DNA of 64,000 nucleotides from Rubripirellula amarantea (GTDB lineage: Bacteria; Planctomycetota; Planctomycetia; Pirellulales; Pirellulaceae), in the NCBI RefSeq assembly GCF_007859865.1, contig NZ_SJPI01000001.1, positions 806,001-870,000 on the forward strand, in the 5' to 3' direction. How positions within the stretch are numbered: the stretch's first letter is position 1; every line of letters starts with the position of its first letter. The notes under the pieces are model-generated. The model was not told the DNA's origin, searched no databases, and saw only the letters and a list, made by a program, of their open reading frames with translations. This document shows, piece by piece, positions 7,852 to 16,051 of this stretch. The position numbers and the translations under genes were made by a program.

Positions 7852-10500
7852 CTAGCTGGCGTTGGAACTGATACGAGAGTTCATCCAAGTGAGGTATTCC
7901 TGCCAGCCGCGTCGATCAAAACGTGTGGTTTCTTCGAACCGTCCATTCCAATCATCGGGAATACGTCCCAGGACAACGTTAGCTTGCTGGACCAGCAGGT
8001 CAGCTTCTTCTAGACGCCCGAGTTCCTTCGCACAATTTGCACGTCCGAGAATCGCTTCCAGTGCAATGGGCTCGTTCATGTATCGCAGTTCAACGGCACG
8101 GTAAGCGGTCGCGGCTTCGTCGAGCCGCCCCATCTCGCGCAAGGTTTCCGCTTCGGCCAAACTGCAATTGCGCAGAATCATTTGCTCTTTAGCCGGCAAA
8201 CGCACCTCCTCTTCGCGGCTAGCAAGGTGACGTTTCAGATCACTAAACCCAGCGTAGGCAATGTTTAGTTCCTGGTCAGCCTGCGTCCGCAGAGAACGGC
8301 GAGCCGCTTCAAGAATTTCGGGCGATTGAGATTCCTCGCGAGGCCATCGGGAAGCCATCACGTGTGCTCGCGCGGACAAGTAAGCAGCAGATTCAGCTCT
8401 CGGGATCGGCCAATAACGCTCAACGGTTTCATCCAAGTAACGAATCGCATCCTGCAGAACCGGTTGGTTCTTTCGAAGCATTTCTCGACGATCAACCGCC
8501 GAGTCTGATTCAGCACTCAACTGGTTCTGGTACGCCTGTTGATAGAGCAGTTCGCCAAGGGTAAATAGCGAATCTCGCCAAGCCGGACTCTGTGGCGTCA
8601 GCGAGCCGTCTTGAAGATTCCGCATCAAGAACTCTCGCGCCTTATCAAAATTTTCCTTCTCGACTAATCCTTGCGCAACCAGCAGTCTCGCATCGTATCG
8701 AATTGGATCGCGTGGATACTCAACAATGCAAGTTTCCACCTTTTCGATCGCTTTATCGATATCGCCTTCGGCAAGCAAGGCCCGCCCATAAGCGACAAAC
8801 GCGCGGGGCAGACGTGATCGTTCTTCGTATCGTTCATACGTTTCAAGCATGCTGATACTGCGGCGAAAGTGACGTCCTTTTTGATACGCCTCTATGGCCG
8901 ACCAAAGCGTTGGCACGTACTCATCGGTGTCGAATCGCAGCTTCGCAGCCTGCTCAAACGCATCGCCCGCCGCACGGTACCGAGACCGAGCCAGCACCGA
9001 GGCACTGCGTGCCACTTCGCCGCTGACGTCTGTGCCGTCTTGAATGGTCGCCTCGGCCCATTGTTGGTAGCCAATTCCTTCTTGGATCAATGCCGTTGAT
9101 AATTCAATGATGGGTGGCAAGCTACGTGCGGTATCAATCGCGTTGGCGTGGTCTCCGCTATTTCGAAGCACCGCGATTGCCTCGATCAGTCGACGGCTAA
9201 ACTCTTCGTAAGAAATAAGCCCGATATCGAATCCGCTTTTGTCGCCCAACTCACGAATCATGTAGCGAACGGTCTGCAAAACTTCGACTCCGCGTCCCCG
9301 GGCAGCCAAGTATTCGATTTCTTCTAAACCGCCAACAATCGCTTCGCCATGAAAAGGTCGCTGTTGGCGAACGCTAGTGAGTTGCGACAACCCCTCATCA
9401 GCATCACCCACGCAGAAGAGAGCGCGTGCTAGCCAGATCTTTGACCTTGCGGCCGTCTTGGGCCTTGCTTCGCGATGCAATCGACCAAGTCGCACAATGA
9501 TTGGATCGAGCATCAATTGCGCGTCCGAGCGATCGGCGAACGGTTCCGGTGGTTCTTTCCCGAAGGCGGCGATCGCTTTCTGCACTTCCGCTATGCAAGA
9601 GTGCAATTCAATGCGATCTAAGAAGTCTTGTTGTTCGGTTTCAAGCAGCACATCATCAACACGTGGCCGCAATTCTATCTCGCGCACCATTTGGTCAGCC
9701 TCTTGATACTTCCGAGCCTGGACCAATGATTCCAACCGAATCACTTCAGCTTCCCATCGCTGTGGGTGACTAAGCGTAGGATCGTTTAAGTACCGAGTGA
9801 TGGTATCGAGTGCTTCCAGGCTATGGTCACCTGGAAGTCGAAGTTCAGCACGTGCGATAAGCGGCAACAGTTCTCGCTGCAACTGCGGAGATTGACTAAC
9901 GGCTTGCCGAAGCGCGAGTACGGCTTCGACATAGCGACCGAGTTCATAGTACGTCTTGCCGATGATGCGATTGCCTTCGGTGATACGCCCCGGGGGAAAT
10001 CCACCTTTTTTGGCAGCTTCAAGAGGACCGATCGCATCGAGAAACAATTGGCGTTTGGGGCGGTCCCCCACCGCTCGCATCGCGCGATCAAAACGGCCAG
10101 CGCCCACCAGGAAATCTCTCACGCGAATCCACTCAGCCTGCTCACGTTTCTCTTCGTCAAGCTTTTCTTGAAGAGCGGGGCTTAACTCGGTTTCTTCATC
10201 AACGGCCTCAGCGGAATCTTCCGATAGCGACTCTTGCCCCAATTTGTCCGGGTCGGTTGCGAATTCAACGGTCTCGGCCAAGTCACCGGCCAAAACGACA
10301 TTCCCAGCAACGTACTCCTGTGACGCCAGACGCAGAATTTGATGGGGATCCGAGATATCGGTACTCCACCAAAGCGAGAACAACAAACCAAACCCCGCCA
10401 AGCTAGCGATTGCCGCAACGCCCATCGCCGCAACCGAGACCATGTCTCGCTTGGCGGACGCACTGCTGCCGTCGGATTGTTGAGATTCAGGTTCGGCCAC
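7852..10500 (-). CDS. Large membrane-anchored TPR protein
   Basis: An 882-aa protein starting at GTG 10500 (upstream context GGGAAGAC). Residues 1-20 are polar, about 21-46 form one membrane segment (VSVAAMGVAAIASLAGFGLL and following), and the rest is predicted outside the cytoplasm. That remainder is built of helix pairs typical of tetratricopeptide repeats, for example KTYYELGRYVEAVLALRQAV, AYGRALLAEGDIDKAIEKVE and GRANCAKELGRLEEADLLV. TPR arrays usually serve as scaffolds for protein complexes. Its position next to the FlgN-like gene suggests, but does not prove, a flagellar or cell-envelope role. No enzyme motif was seen. Confidence 0.8.
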   Translation of the reverse strand: MAEPESQQSDGSSASAKRDMVSVAAMGVAAIASLAGFGLLFSLWWSTDISDPHQILRLASQEYVAGNVVLAGDLAETVEFATDPDKLGQESLSEDSAEAVDEETELSPALQEKLDEEKREQAEWIRVRDFLVGAGRFDRAMRAVGDRPKRQLFLDAIGPLEAAKKGGFPPGRITEGNRIIGKTYYELGRYVEAVLALRQAVSQSPQLQRELLPLIARAELRLPGDHSLEALDTITRYLNDPTLSHPQRWEAEVIRLESLVQARKYQEADQMVREIELRPRVDDVLLETEQQDFLDRIELHSCIAEVQKAIAAFGKEPPEPFADRSDAQLMLDPIIVRLGRLHREARPKTAARSKIWLARALFCVGDADEGLSQLTSVRQQRPFHGEAIVGGLEEIEYLAARGRGVEVLQTVRYMIRELGDKSGFDIGLISYEEFSRRLIEAIAVLRNSGDHANAIDTARSLPPIIELSTALIQEGIGYQQWAEATIQDGTDVSGEVARSASVLARSRYRAAGDAFEQAAKLRFDTDEYVPTLWSAIEAYQKGRHFRRSISMLETYERYEERSRLPRAFVAYGRALLAEGDIDKAIEKVETCIVEYPRDPIRYDARLLVAQGLVEKENFDKAREFLMRNLQDGSLTPQSPAWRDSLFTLGELLYQQAYQNQLSAESDSAVDRREMLRKNQPVLQDAIRYLDETVERYWPIPRAESAAYLSARAHVMASRWPREESQSPEILEAARRSLRTQADQELNIAYAGFSDLKRHLASREEEVRLPAKEQMILRNCSLAEAETLREMGRLDEAATAYRAVELRYMNEPIALEAILGRANCAKELGRLEEADLLVQQANVVLGRIPDDWNGRFEETTRFDRRGWQEYLTWMNSRISSNAS

Positions 10501-10583
10501 GTCTTCCCATCCTTGGTTTGTAAGGTGGGTAAGTATCAGAAGCCCGGGACAATTGGCAAGATCATCCCCATTTTCGAGCGAGT

Positions 10584-11324
10584 CTATCCGCCGCTGGTAA
10601 AGCGGCTAGGCTCGCGTGAAACTCGCTGTACGAGAATAGGAAGTGAATCAATTGCCGCACAACGGACCAAATCATCTTCAAATCCAAGCCGGATCAAGTT
10701 TCGTCCTCCGCGAGTTTCACGAAACGTACGTGCGATTGAATCAGTTGTCTCGCGATGCCCAAAACGATTTCGCCATGCGTTGATCACAATGGCAGTGCTG
10801 TCACAAGATTCGACCGAAGGATTCAAGTTCGTCAGCCGGTCCGCGATTGCACCGGCCAACCAGACATCCTCGCCGGTTAGATATCCGTCGGTGCCAGCGC
10901 AAACGAGCAACACCGATTTTTGGTTCCGAATGTGCTGAGCCGTTCGCGTCAAGTTCAGGAAACTGACGGCGTAGACCGCGCGTGCCAAAGCCGCCGTTGC
11001 AATTGCCCGAGTCCCATTGGTCGTGGTCAAAACGAGCGTCTTTCCGTCTACCCGATCTGACGAATATTCGGCCGGCGAATTCCCCAAATCAAAGCCGTCA
11101 ATTTTTTGACAGGCTCGTTCGCCACATAACAACGTGTTCTTACGGTCACGAGCTGCTAGTTTCACGGCTTCGTTTACCGTTAGACAAGTGACGATCTCGC
11201 TAGCGCCTTTTGCCAATGCCGTGGTCATTACGGTGGTGGCACGCAGGACGTCAATCACTAGCGCAACATCCACTCGTTCGACATCAAGGCGGCTACCGGG
11301 CGATAGGGAAGTGTATAGTTTCAA
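10584..11324 (-). CDS. comB: ComB-family 2-phosphosulfolactate phosphatase
   Basis: A 246-aa protein. Recognised by VALVIDVLRATTVMTTALA at residues 25-43, GERACQKIDGFDLGNSPAEY near 93-112 and LTTTNGTRAIATA near 123-135, the three conserved blocks of the ComB family. In methanogens ComB removes phosphate from 2-phosphosulfolactate during coenzyme M synthesis. In bacteria the product sulfolactate may be the end product, or the substrate may differ. No other coenzyme M or sulfolactate genes are visible. The frame begins at TTG (11324) with no in-frame ATG close by, so a TTG start is likely. Confidence 0.85.
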   Translation of the reverse strand: MKLYTSLSPGSRLDVERVDVALVIDVLRATTVMTTALAKGASEIVTCLTVNEAVKLAARDRKNTLLCGERACQKIDGFDLGNSPAEYSSDRVDGKTLVLTTTNGTRAIATAALARAVYAVSFLNLTRTAQHIRNQKSVLLVCAGTDGYLTGEDVWLAGAIADRLTNLNPSVESCDSTAIVINAWRNRFGHRETTDSIARTFRETRGGRNLIRLGFEDDLVRCAAIDSLPILVQRVSREPSRFTSGG

Positions 11325-11376
11325 GGTGGGTGAAAGTGAGGCTTTCGATGCAAAGAGAACGGCTGATTCGACCTGA

Positions 11377-12330
11377 TTAGGGTGTGAAGTAGCGGAGCCA
11401 GTTTCGGAAGTACTGTCCGGGCACGTAGGCTTTGGGTTGGCCTATCAAACCCTGCCCGACTTGCACCATGTTTTGCTCTTGGCCGAACGTCAACAATGAC
11501 CCCACAGGTGCCGCTGATGCCGTCGCAGGCACCGCCGGACCGAGGCTTGGATAGGACGGCGGTGCAACACCACCCGGCATGATCGCCGGAGCCGCAATCT
11601 GAGCCGGAGGCGCTAGGTAGGGAGTACAGGGAACCGAAGTTTGATAATTGACCGGAACACATCCCGAAGGTGAGGCCGCTGAATACGTCGACGGCCCCGA
11701 GACACACGCACAATTATCCAACGTGGCGTACTGGTTGGACAACATTGGCTGGCTTAGTGGCTGCAGATCGCTATCCATCGGCACCGGAAAGGATTGAGGC
11801 TGCGAATATCCGCCTGCTTGCGGCAATGATCGCGGCGTTGATAACACAGAACCCTGCATCGACGGTCCTTGAGGCAACGGCGAACCGGGTAGTGACGAAC
11901 CGGGTAGTGAAGCATTGGGTAGCGACGGCGGTTGGCTGAGACCGGTGTTGGAATCGGGCGCCGGATTCAAGAACGCACCTTCGGGCATCGCCATTTGCAT
12001 GGCCGTCTGACGAACGCTTCCTTGGTCGCGGTAGGCTGTCTCGCGGACCAAAACGCTTTGCCCCACTCTATCGCTCGAACCATCGACATTACTCGAACCA
12101 TCGAATCTAGGGACCTGATCGTTGGTCATCGTCGAATTGCCGTCGAGTCGACCACTACGGTATTGATCGACGAGGCTCGCCGATCCGATGGGGCGCATTC
12201 GGGATTGCGGCGAATCGACCTGTTGCGCTCCAGCGGTCAATGGGAACATCACGATGGCCACGACGACCAACATGGGTCCGCGGGTACTCGGTGATATCGG
12301 CATGAAGAGAATTCCTCGTTGATTTTTCAT
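11377..12330 (-). CDS. Secreted Pro/Ser/Gly-rich protein of unknown function
   Basis: A 317-aa protein from the ATG at 12330. I prefer this start to the in-frame ATGs at 12366 and 12348 because GGAAGGA lies 9 nt before it and the N-terminus becomes a signal peptide (hydrophobic core about residues 20-33, ending TAGA before QQ). The mature part is low complexity, with SLPGS repeats encoded by 15-bp DNA units at 11882-11926 and a proline-rich segment. The C-terminus KAYVPGQYFRNWLRYFTP looks conserved rather than disordered, perhaps an interaction or sorting tail. I do not recognise a family. Confidence 0.75.
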   Translation of the reverse strand: MKNQRGILFMPISPSTRGPMLVVVAIVMFPLTAGAQQVDSPQSRMRPIGSASLVDQYRSGRLDGNSTMTNDQVPRFDGSSNVDGSSDRVGQSVLVRETAYRDQGSVRQTAMQMAMPEGAFLNPAPDSNTGLSQPPSLPNASLPGSSLPGSPLPQGPSMQGSVLSTPRSLPQAGGYSQPQSFPVPMDSDLQPLSQPMLSNQYATLDNCACVSGPSTYSAASPSGCVPVNYQTSVPCTPYLAPPAQIAAPAIMPGGVAPPSYPSLGPAVPATASAAPVGSLLTFGQEQNMVQVGQGLIGQPKAYVPGQYFRNWLRYFTP

Positions 12331-12339
12331 GTTCGTCAG

Positions 12340-12346
12340 TCCTTCC
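12340..12346 (-). promoter_or_regulatory. Ribosome-binding site selecting the 12330 start
   Basis: The minus strand reads GGAAGGA, 9 nt upstream of the ATG at 12330. No comparable site precedes the two upstream in-frame ATGs, so this site decides the start of the secreted Pro/Ser-rich protein. Confidence 0.6.
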
Positions 12347-12561
12347 ATAGGCGAATTGCTAGTCATTGAATTGGTTACGATGCAAGATCGATGCCGCTGA
12401 CGTCCGTTTTCAACGAGTTGCCAAACTTAAGTGAGGCGATCGCCAACGGCCCCACCTAACCACAATGAAACATGCGATTGAAATTTGTCCGACTCGGACA
12501 TGCATGAGAGGCTGAATCAATGCAACGATGTAATTGTTACAAGCGATTGAAAGGGCCGAAC

Positions 12562-14265
12562 CTAAGCGATGTCTACCGACGAGTTTCCCGCTGCGTCGTT
12601 TCCCGTTGCTTGGTTTCCCGCAGACTCGTTCTCAGTGGTCTCGTTTTCAGTAGTCTCGTTCTCAGAGGTATCGTTTTCAGTGGTCTCGTTCTCAGCGGGT
12701 GCCTTTCCCAACAAGCGAACGAGTGTTAGCAACATTATCACCCCCATCGCCAAACAAACCCATGGCGAAACGTTCAAAGCAGAGGGAATCGTCCCGGCGG
12801 CGACGCAGACAATCCCAACGAGTAGTGCGTAGGGAAACTGAGTTCGCACGTGAGCCAAGTGGTCGCAACCGCTAGCGCGACTCGACAATACGGTGGTATC
12901 AGAAATTGGCGAGCAGTGATCGCCAAAGATCGCGCCCGCTAAAACAGCGCCGCATGTCGATAACGCAATCGCTCCGCCCGGACCGGAAACTGGATCCAAG
13001 CGAATCGCGAGTGCAACGGAAAGCGGTGTCAGGATTCCCATCGTTCCCCAACTGGTTCCCGTCGCAAATGCCATGGCACCCGCAATCATAAAAACTACCG
13101 TGGGTAGCAATTGTGGATCCAATCGTTCGGACAAAACCGCCGCCAAGTATCCGCCTGTGTCGAGCTTGTCCGGCTCCGTCATGGCGGACAACGCCCAAGC
13201 AAACCACAAGATCAACATCGCAGGCATCATTTGGCTAGCCCCGCGCAGCACAGCCATCCCGAGTATCCGATAGCTAATCCATCCGATGATACGGTGCAGC
13301 CCAAACGCCAAAACCAAACCGACCGCTCCGCCTACGATCAATGCCAGATAAGAGTCGCCTTCGCCCAGTACATCGCTAACCGTCTTTAACCAACCCGACG
13401 TACCATTCCTATCGACGTCGGCGCCCTCGATGCCAGTGACGACCAATACGATCAACACCGATGCCACGCACCCACATACGGGCAAAACAGCCGCCAGCCA
13501 CAACAGACGAGGATAAGAGGTAACGCGTTCCCCCGATGATTCATCGGAGGTTTGATCTCGGATCGCAAGCGATGCTTTTTCAGCTTTGGCCATCCCTGCA
13601 AAGTCGCGTCCCGTCCATGCGATAATGAAAACCATCGCCAAGGCGAGCCAGGGATAAAAACGATAGGCAATCGACTGCAAGAACATTTCAAAGGCGGCGG
13701 TACCTTCGGGAACACCCGCGATACGAAGCCCGTCGGCTATGTAACTGATCTCGATCATCGCCCACGTACTGACGACCGATAAGCCAGCCACAGGCGCCGC
13801 GGTGGAATCGACAAGGTAAGCCAACTTCTCTCGTGAAATGCCGAACTTGTCGGCGGTGCTGCGCATCGTGCCACCCACCAAAAGCGTGTTGGCATAGTCG
13901 TCAAAGAAAACAGCGAGACCAGACGCAGCGATTAGGCACTGACCACCGCGCCGCGTCCGAATACGGCCGGACAACTTAGCGATCAAGCACTGCATTCCTC
14001 CGCCGGCTTCCAATACTCCCACCATCGCGCCGAGCAAGACGCTGAACAACAGCGCTTGCAGATGCGTGGTCGAAAACACCGACACCCACATCGATTCATA
14101 AAACACGCTGAAGCTGTCCCACCAGGGCGCACTGTTTTTACGAGCCAGCAAAAGCGAGCCGACAAACACACCCGAGGCCAGCGGCAGCACGACTCGCCGC
14201 GTGGCGATGGCAAGGACAATCGCAACAAGCGGCGGAAGCAAAGATTCTGAACCGCCGGAAAACAC
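12562..14265 (-). CDS. NhaC-family Na+/H+ antiporter
   Basis: Reading from GTG 14265 gives 567 aa. Many hydrophobic segments span the membrane. NhaC-type features include AVFFDDYANTLLVGGTMRS, SVVSTWAMIEISYI, AFATGTSWGTMGILTPLSV and FGDHCSPISDTTVLSS, the conserved Asp/Asn and GDHCSPISDT blocks. It should exchange Na+ for H+ to maintain ion balance. The open frame extends back to an ATG at 14403, but that would lie deep inside gatC. The GTG starts one base after the gatC stop and is preferred. The C-terminus carries five 5-residue repeats (ENETT, ENDTS, ENETT, ENETT, ENESA). Confidence 0.88.
   Translation of the reverse strand: MFSGGSESLLPPLVAIVLAIATRRVVLPLASGVFVGSLLLARKNSAPWWDSFSVFYESMWVSVFSTTHLQALLFSVLLGAMVGVLEAGGGMQCLIAKLSGRIRTRRGGQCLIAASGLAVFFDDYANTLLVGGTMRSTADKFGISREKLAYLVDSTAAPVAGLSVVSTWAMIEISYIADGLRIAGVPEGTAAFEMFLQSIAYRFYPWLALAMVFIIAWTGRDFAGMAKAEKASLAIRDQTSDESSGERVTSYPRLLWLAAVLPVCGCVASVLIVLVVTGIEGADVDRNGTSGWLKTVSDVLGEGDSYLALIVGGAVGLVLAFGLHRIIGWISYRILGMAVLRGASQMMPAMLILWFAWALSAMTEPDKLDTGGYLAAVLSERLDPQLLPTVVFMIAGAMAFATGTSWGTMGILTPLSVALAIRLDPVSGPGGAIALSTCGAVLAGAIFGDHCSPISDTTVLSSRASGCDHLAHVRTQFPYALLVGIVCVAAGTIPSALNVSPWVCLAMGVIMLLTLVRLLGKAPAENETTENDTSENETTENETTENESAGNQATGNDAAGNSSVDIA
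12625..12699. repeat. Five 15-bp tandem units in the 3' end of the antiporter gene
   Basis: Five successive units resembling CTCGTTCTCAGTGGT begin at 12625, 12640, 12655, 12670 and 12685. Each is 15 bp, so frame is kept, and each encodes an ENETT-type pentapeptide. The units differ at a few bases, so the array is not brand new. Confidence 0.9.
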
Positions 14266-14266
14266 G

Positions 14267-14572
14267 CTAGTGCTTCGCTGCTGCCGACCCGAGCACAGGC
14301 GGGACGAGGAAGTATTCGTCGTCAGTAGAAGGAGCGTTTGCCAGGGCGTCTTTACGATCGAGGCTAGCAACCGACTCATCCGCGCGCCAACAATTGTCGA
14401 CATCTAGCGCGGTCGTCATGGGTTCGACGTTATCCGTATCGAGCTCGGAAAGCTTGTGAACAAATCCGAGAATGCTTTCCAGTTGCGGCCTGACCGATTC
14501 AACTTCGGCAGCCGAAAGTTCCAACCGCGCAAGCAACGCTAGCTTGGCAACATCATCGTTGGACAAGGACAT
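14267..14572 (-). CDS. gatC: Asp/Glu-tRNA amidotransferase subunit GatC
   Basis: A 101-aa protein with the GatC pattern: DDVAKLALLARLELSAAEVE at residues 5-24, LESILGFVHKLSELDTDNVE in the middle and PMTTALDV following. GatC stabilises GatA and GatB, which turn Glu-tRNA(Gln) or Asp-tRNA(Asn) into the amidated forms. gatA and gatB are not in this window. It shares a transcript with the antiporter, whose GTG follows the gatC stop by one base. It lies downstream of rpmB on the same strand. Confidence 0.93.
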   Translation of the reverse strand: MSLSNDDVAKLALLARLELSAAEVESVRPQLESILGFVHKLSELDTDNVEPMTTALDVDNCWRADESVASLDRKDALANAPSTDDEYFLVPPVLGSAAAKH

Positions 14573-14625
14573 TCGCGAATCACTCAGTAAGAGCAGCAGA
14601 GCATGGAGACAATGACAAGCGAACC

Positions 14626-14640
14626 GCCTGTCATACAGGC
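14626..14640 (-). other. Small hairpin just after rpmB
   Basis: GCCTGT and ACAGGC form a perfect 6-bp stem with a 3-nt loop, 3 nt after the rpmB stop. No T-run follows on the minus strand, so it is not a standard intrinsic terminator. It might stabilise the rpmB transcript end or mark a weak attenuation point before gatC. Confidence 0.4.
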
Positions 14641-14643
14641 AAG

Positions 14644-14919
14644 CTACTTCTTGCTTGCTTTTCCGCTGACATCAAACGGCTTGGTTTTGACCGTCTTTCG
14701 CACTACACCGCTGCGAATGCATTGAACACAAATCCGCATCGACTTGTTCTCGCCACTCGGAGTGGTGACGTGAACTTTTTGCAGGTTCGGAATGAACTTT
14801 CGACGGGTGATGCCGGTGACTTTGGTACCGACGCCACCAAGGTATTTCGCTTTACCACGCGTTTCGATGCGGTTGCCCATTTGGACTTTTTTGCCGCAGA
14901 CTTCACATTGGCGTGCCAT
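14644..14919 (-). CDS. rpmB: 50S ribosomal protein L28
   Basis: A 91-aa ribosomal protein. The N-terminus MARQCEVCGKKVQMGNRIE and the block TRRKFIPNLQKVHV are typical of L28. Cys5 and Cys8 with Cys64 and Cys67 form a likely zinc site, so this is the Cys-containing (C+) paralogue type. The C-terminus is extended and basic (KTKPFDVSGKASKK). It starts just after a 335-bp gene-free stretch shared with the divergent lipoprotein gene. Confidence 0.96.
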   Translation of the reverse strand: MARQCEVCGKKVQMGNRIETRGKAKYLGGVGTKVTGITRRKFIPNLQKVHVTTPSGENKSMRICVQCIRSGVVRKTVKTKPFDVSGKASKK

Positions 14920-15254
14920 GAAAAATCTCAGTATGTGATGAATGATTTGGGGGAGTTTGTTTTGGGAAGCCCGGCAATATACAGACCATCGGACTTCCCG
15001 TGAAGCAGGAAAAAATTAGTCCGTTCGGTCTAAAGTTCACGGGAATTCGTGCCGATGGACCAGATAGACACCCTAACCGGCAAACCTTACCAAGCCGGAC
15101 GAGTCACCCCAATCCGATCCGCTGCGTGCCTAAATCCCCGTGTTTTGGGCACCTATAGCGGTCGAACCAAGCTCGTACGCCTTACGCGTCAGCCCTTCCA
15201 ACACGCTCATCACCATCGGATTCCGGAAGCTACGTCCTCCCACGGCTATCTCCC
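14920..15254. other. 335-bp gene-free stretch between divergent rpmB and lipoprotein gene
   Basis: This probably carries the promoters of both divergent genes. An imperfect inverted pair, GGGAAG and CTTCCC, flanks about 14965-15000. I saw no RNA gene and no clear -35/-10 pair. Confidence 0.4.
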
Positions 15255-15845
15255 ATGAAAACAAAATTTCAACGCTTCTTGTCGATGGTTCCGATCTTGG
15301 CATCCAGTCTTGCACTGTGCCTTAGCGGCTGTTCAGCACTGCGTTTGCCTTCGATGAACGTCCTGACGAGCAAAACGATGGCCACACCAGGCCTGCCAAC
15401 CATGCCCGGTTTTGGTGGAGCCGAAGAATCAACCGATCACTACGTCGCGACCGACGGAGCGGCCCCGTTGCCCAGTACGGCGTCCGAAATGGTGTATTTT
15501 GCGACCCGCCAAGCCAAGACACAGGGTGGGATCGTGCTGCACGTCGAAGGTGCCGAACCGCCAGTACGCGTTCTCCCTTTGCCGGAAGATGGTCGCGGTG
15601 TGTACGTCAGCCAGTTGATCTCACAATCAGGAGTCGACAAGAAATTGGGTTCGATGGAGGCGACATTGTTCCGACACACGCCATCCTCAATCAACGGAAT
15701 GCCGATGGACTGCAAGATGACCTCCGACGGACGCCAAGTCCGACCCGAAAGCGATTACGCTCTTCAACCCGGCGATCGCCTGCGAGTCCGCAAATCGTCC
15801 AGTGGCGGCCTTTCCGGAATCGTGGACCTTGTGCTCGCTCGCTAG
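15255..15845 (+). CDS. Exported lipoprotein, function unknown
   Basis: A 196-aa protein. The signal peptide (residues 1-25) ends in a lipobox LSGC with Cys26 as the lipidation site. A short linker follows. Residues 75-195 form an apparently folded domain with VYVSQLISQSGVDKKLGSME and ALQPGDRLRVRK, which recalls SLBB/beta-grasp modules of polysaccharide-export proteins (inference, weak). It stands alone on the plus strand between rpmB and the pseudopilin gene. No ribosome-binding site is apparent. Confidence 0.75.
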   Translation: MKTKFQRFLSMVPILASSLALCLSGCSALRLPSMNVLTSKTMATPGLPTMPGFGGAEESTDHYVATDGAAPLPSTASEMVYFATRQAKTQGGIVLHVEGAEPPVRVLPLPEDGRGVYVSQLISQSGVDKKLGSMEATLFRHTPSSINGMPMDCKMTSDGRQVRPESDYALQPGDRLRVRKSSSGGLSGIVDLVLAR

Positions 15846-16051
15846 CATCAGCCCGTAGGCCAAATTTGCATGATTTTCCAAGGCTTCTCAGGTTCAATTG
15901 AACACTCCGAGGGTTCAAACTGTAGAACGAGCTAGGCCGAGGCAACTTTGCCAGGTTCAGCCAACTGAAGATCCGCAATGAATGCGGATGTCATTCGATT
16001 GCGTGGGACGAGACAGATCGAGCCTCCTCGCTTTGCTTCCGTCGGAAAAAG

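Noticed and set aside
12569-12832. Plus-strand 87-codon frame with repeated FSVVS
   Set aside because: It is the antisense reading of the ENETT repeat in the antiporter gene.
14266-14403. ATG start of the NhaC antiporter inside gatC
   Set aside because: The added N-terminus is out-of-frame gatC sequence. GTG 14265 begins just before the first membrane region.
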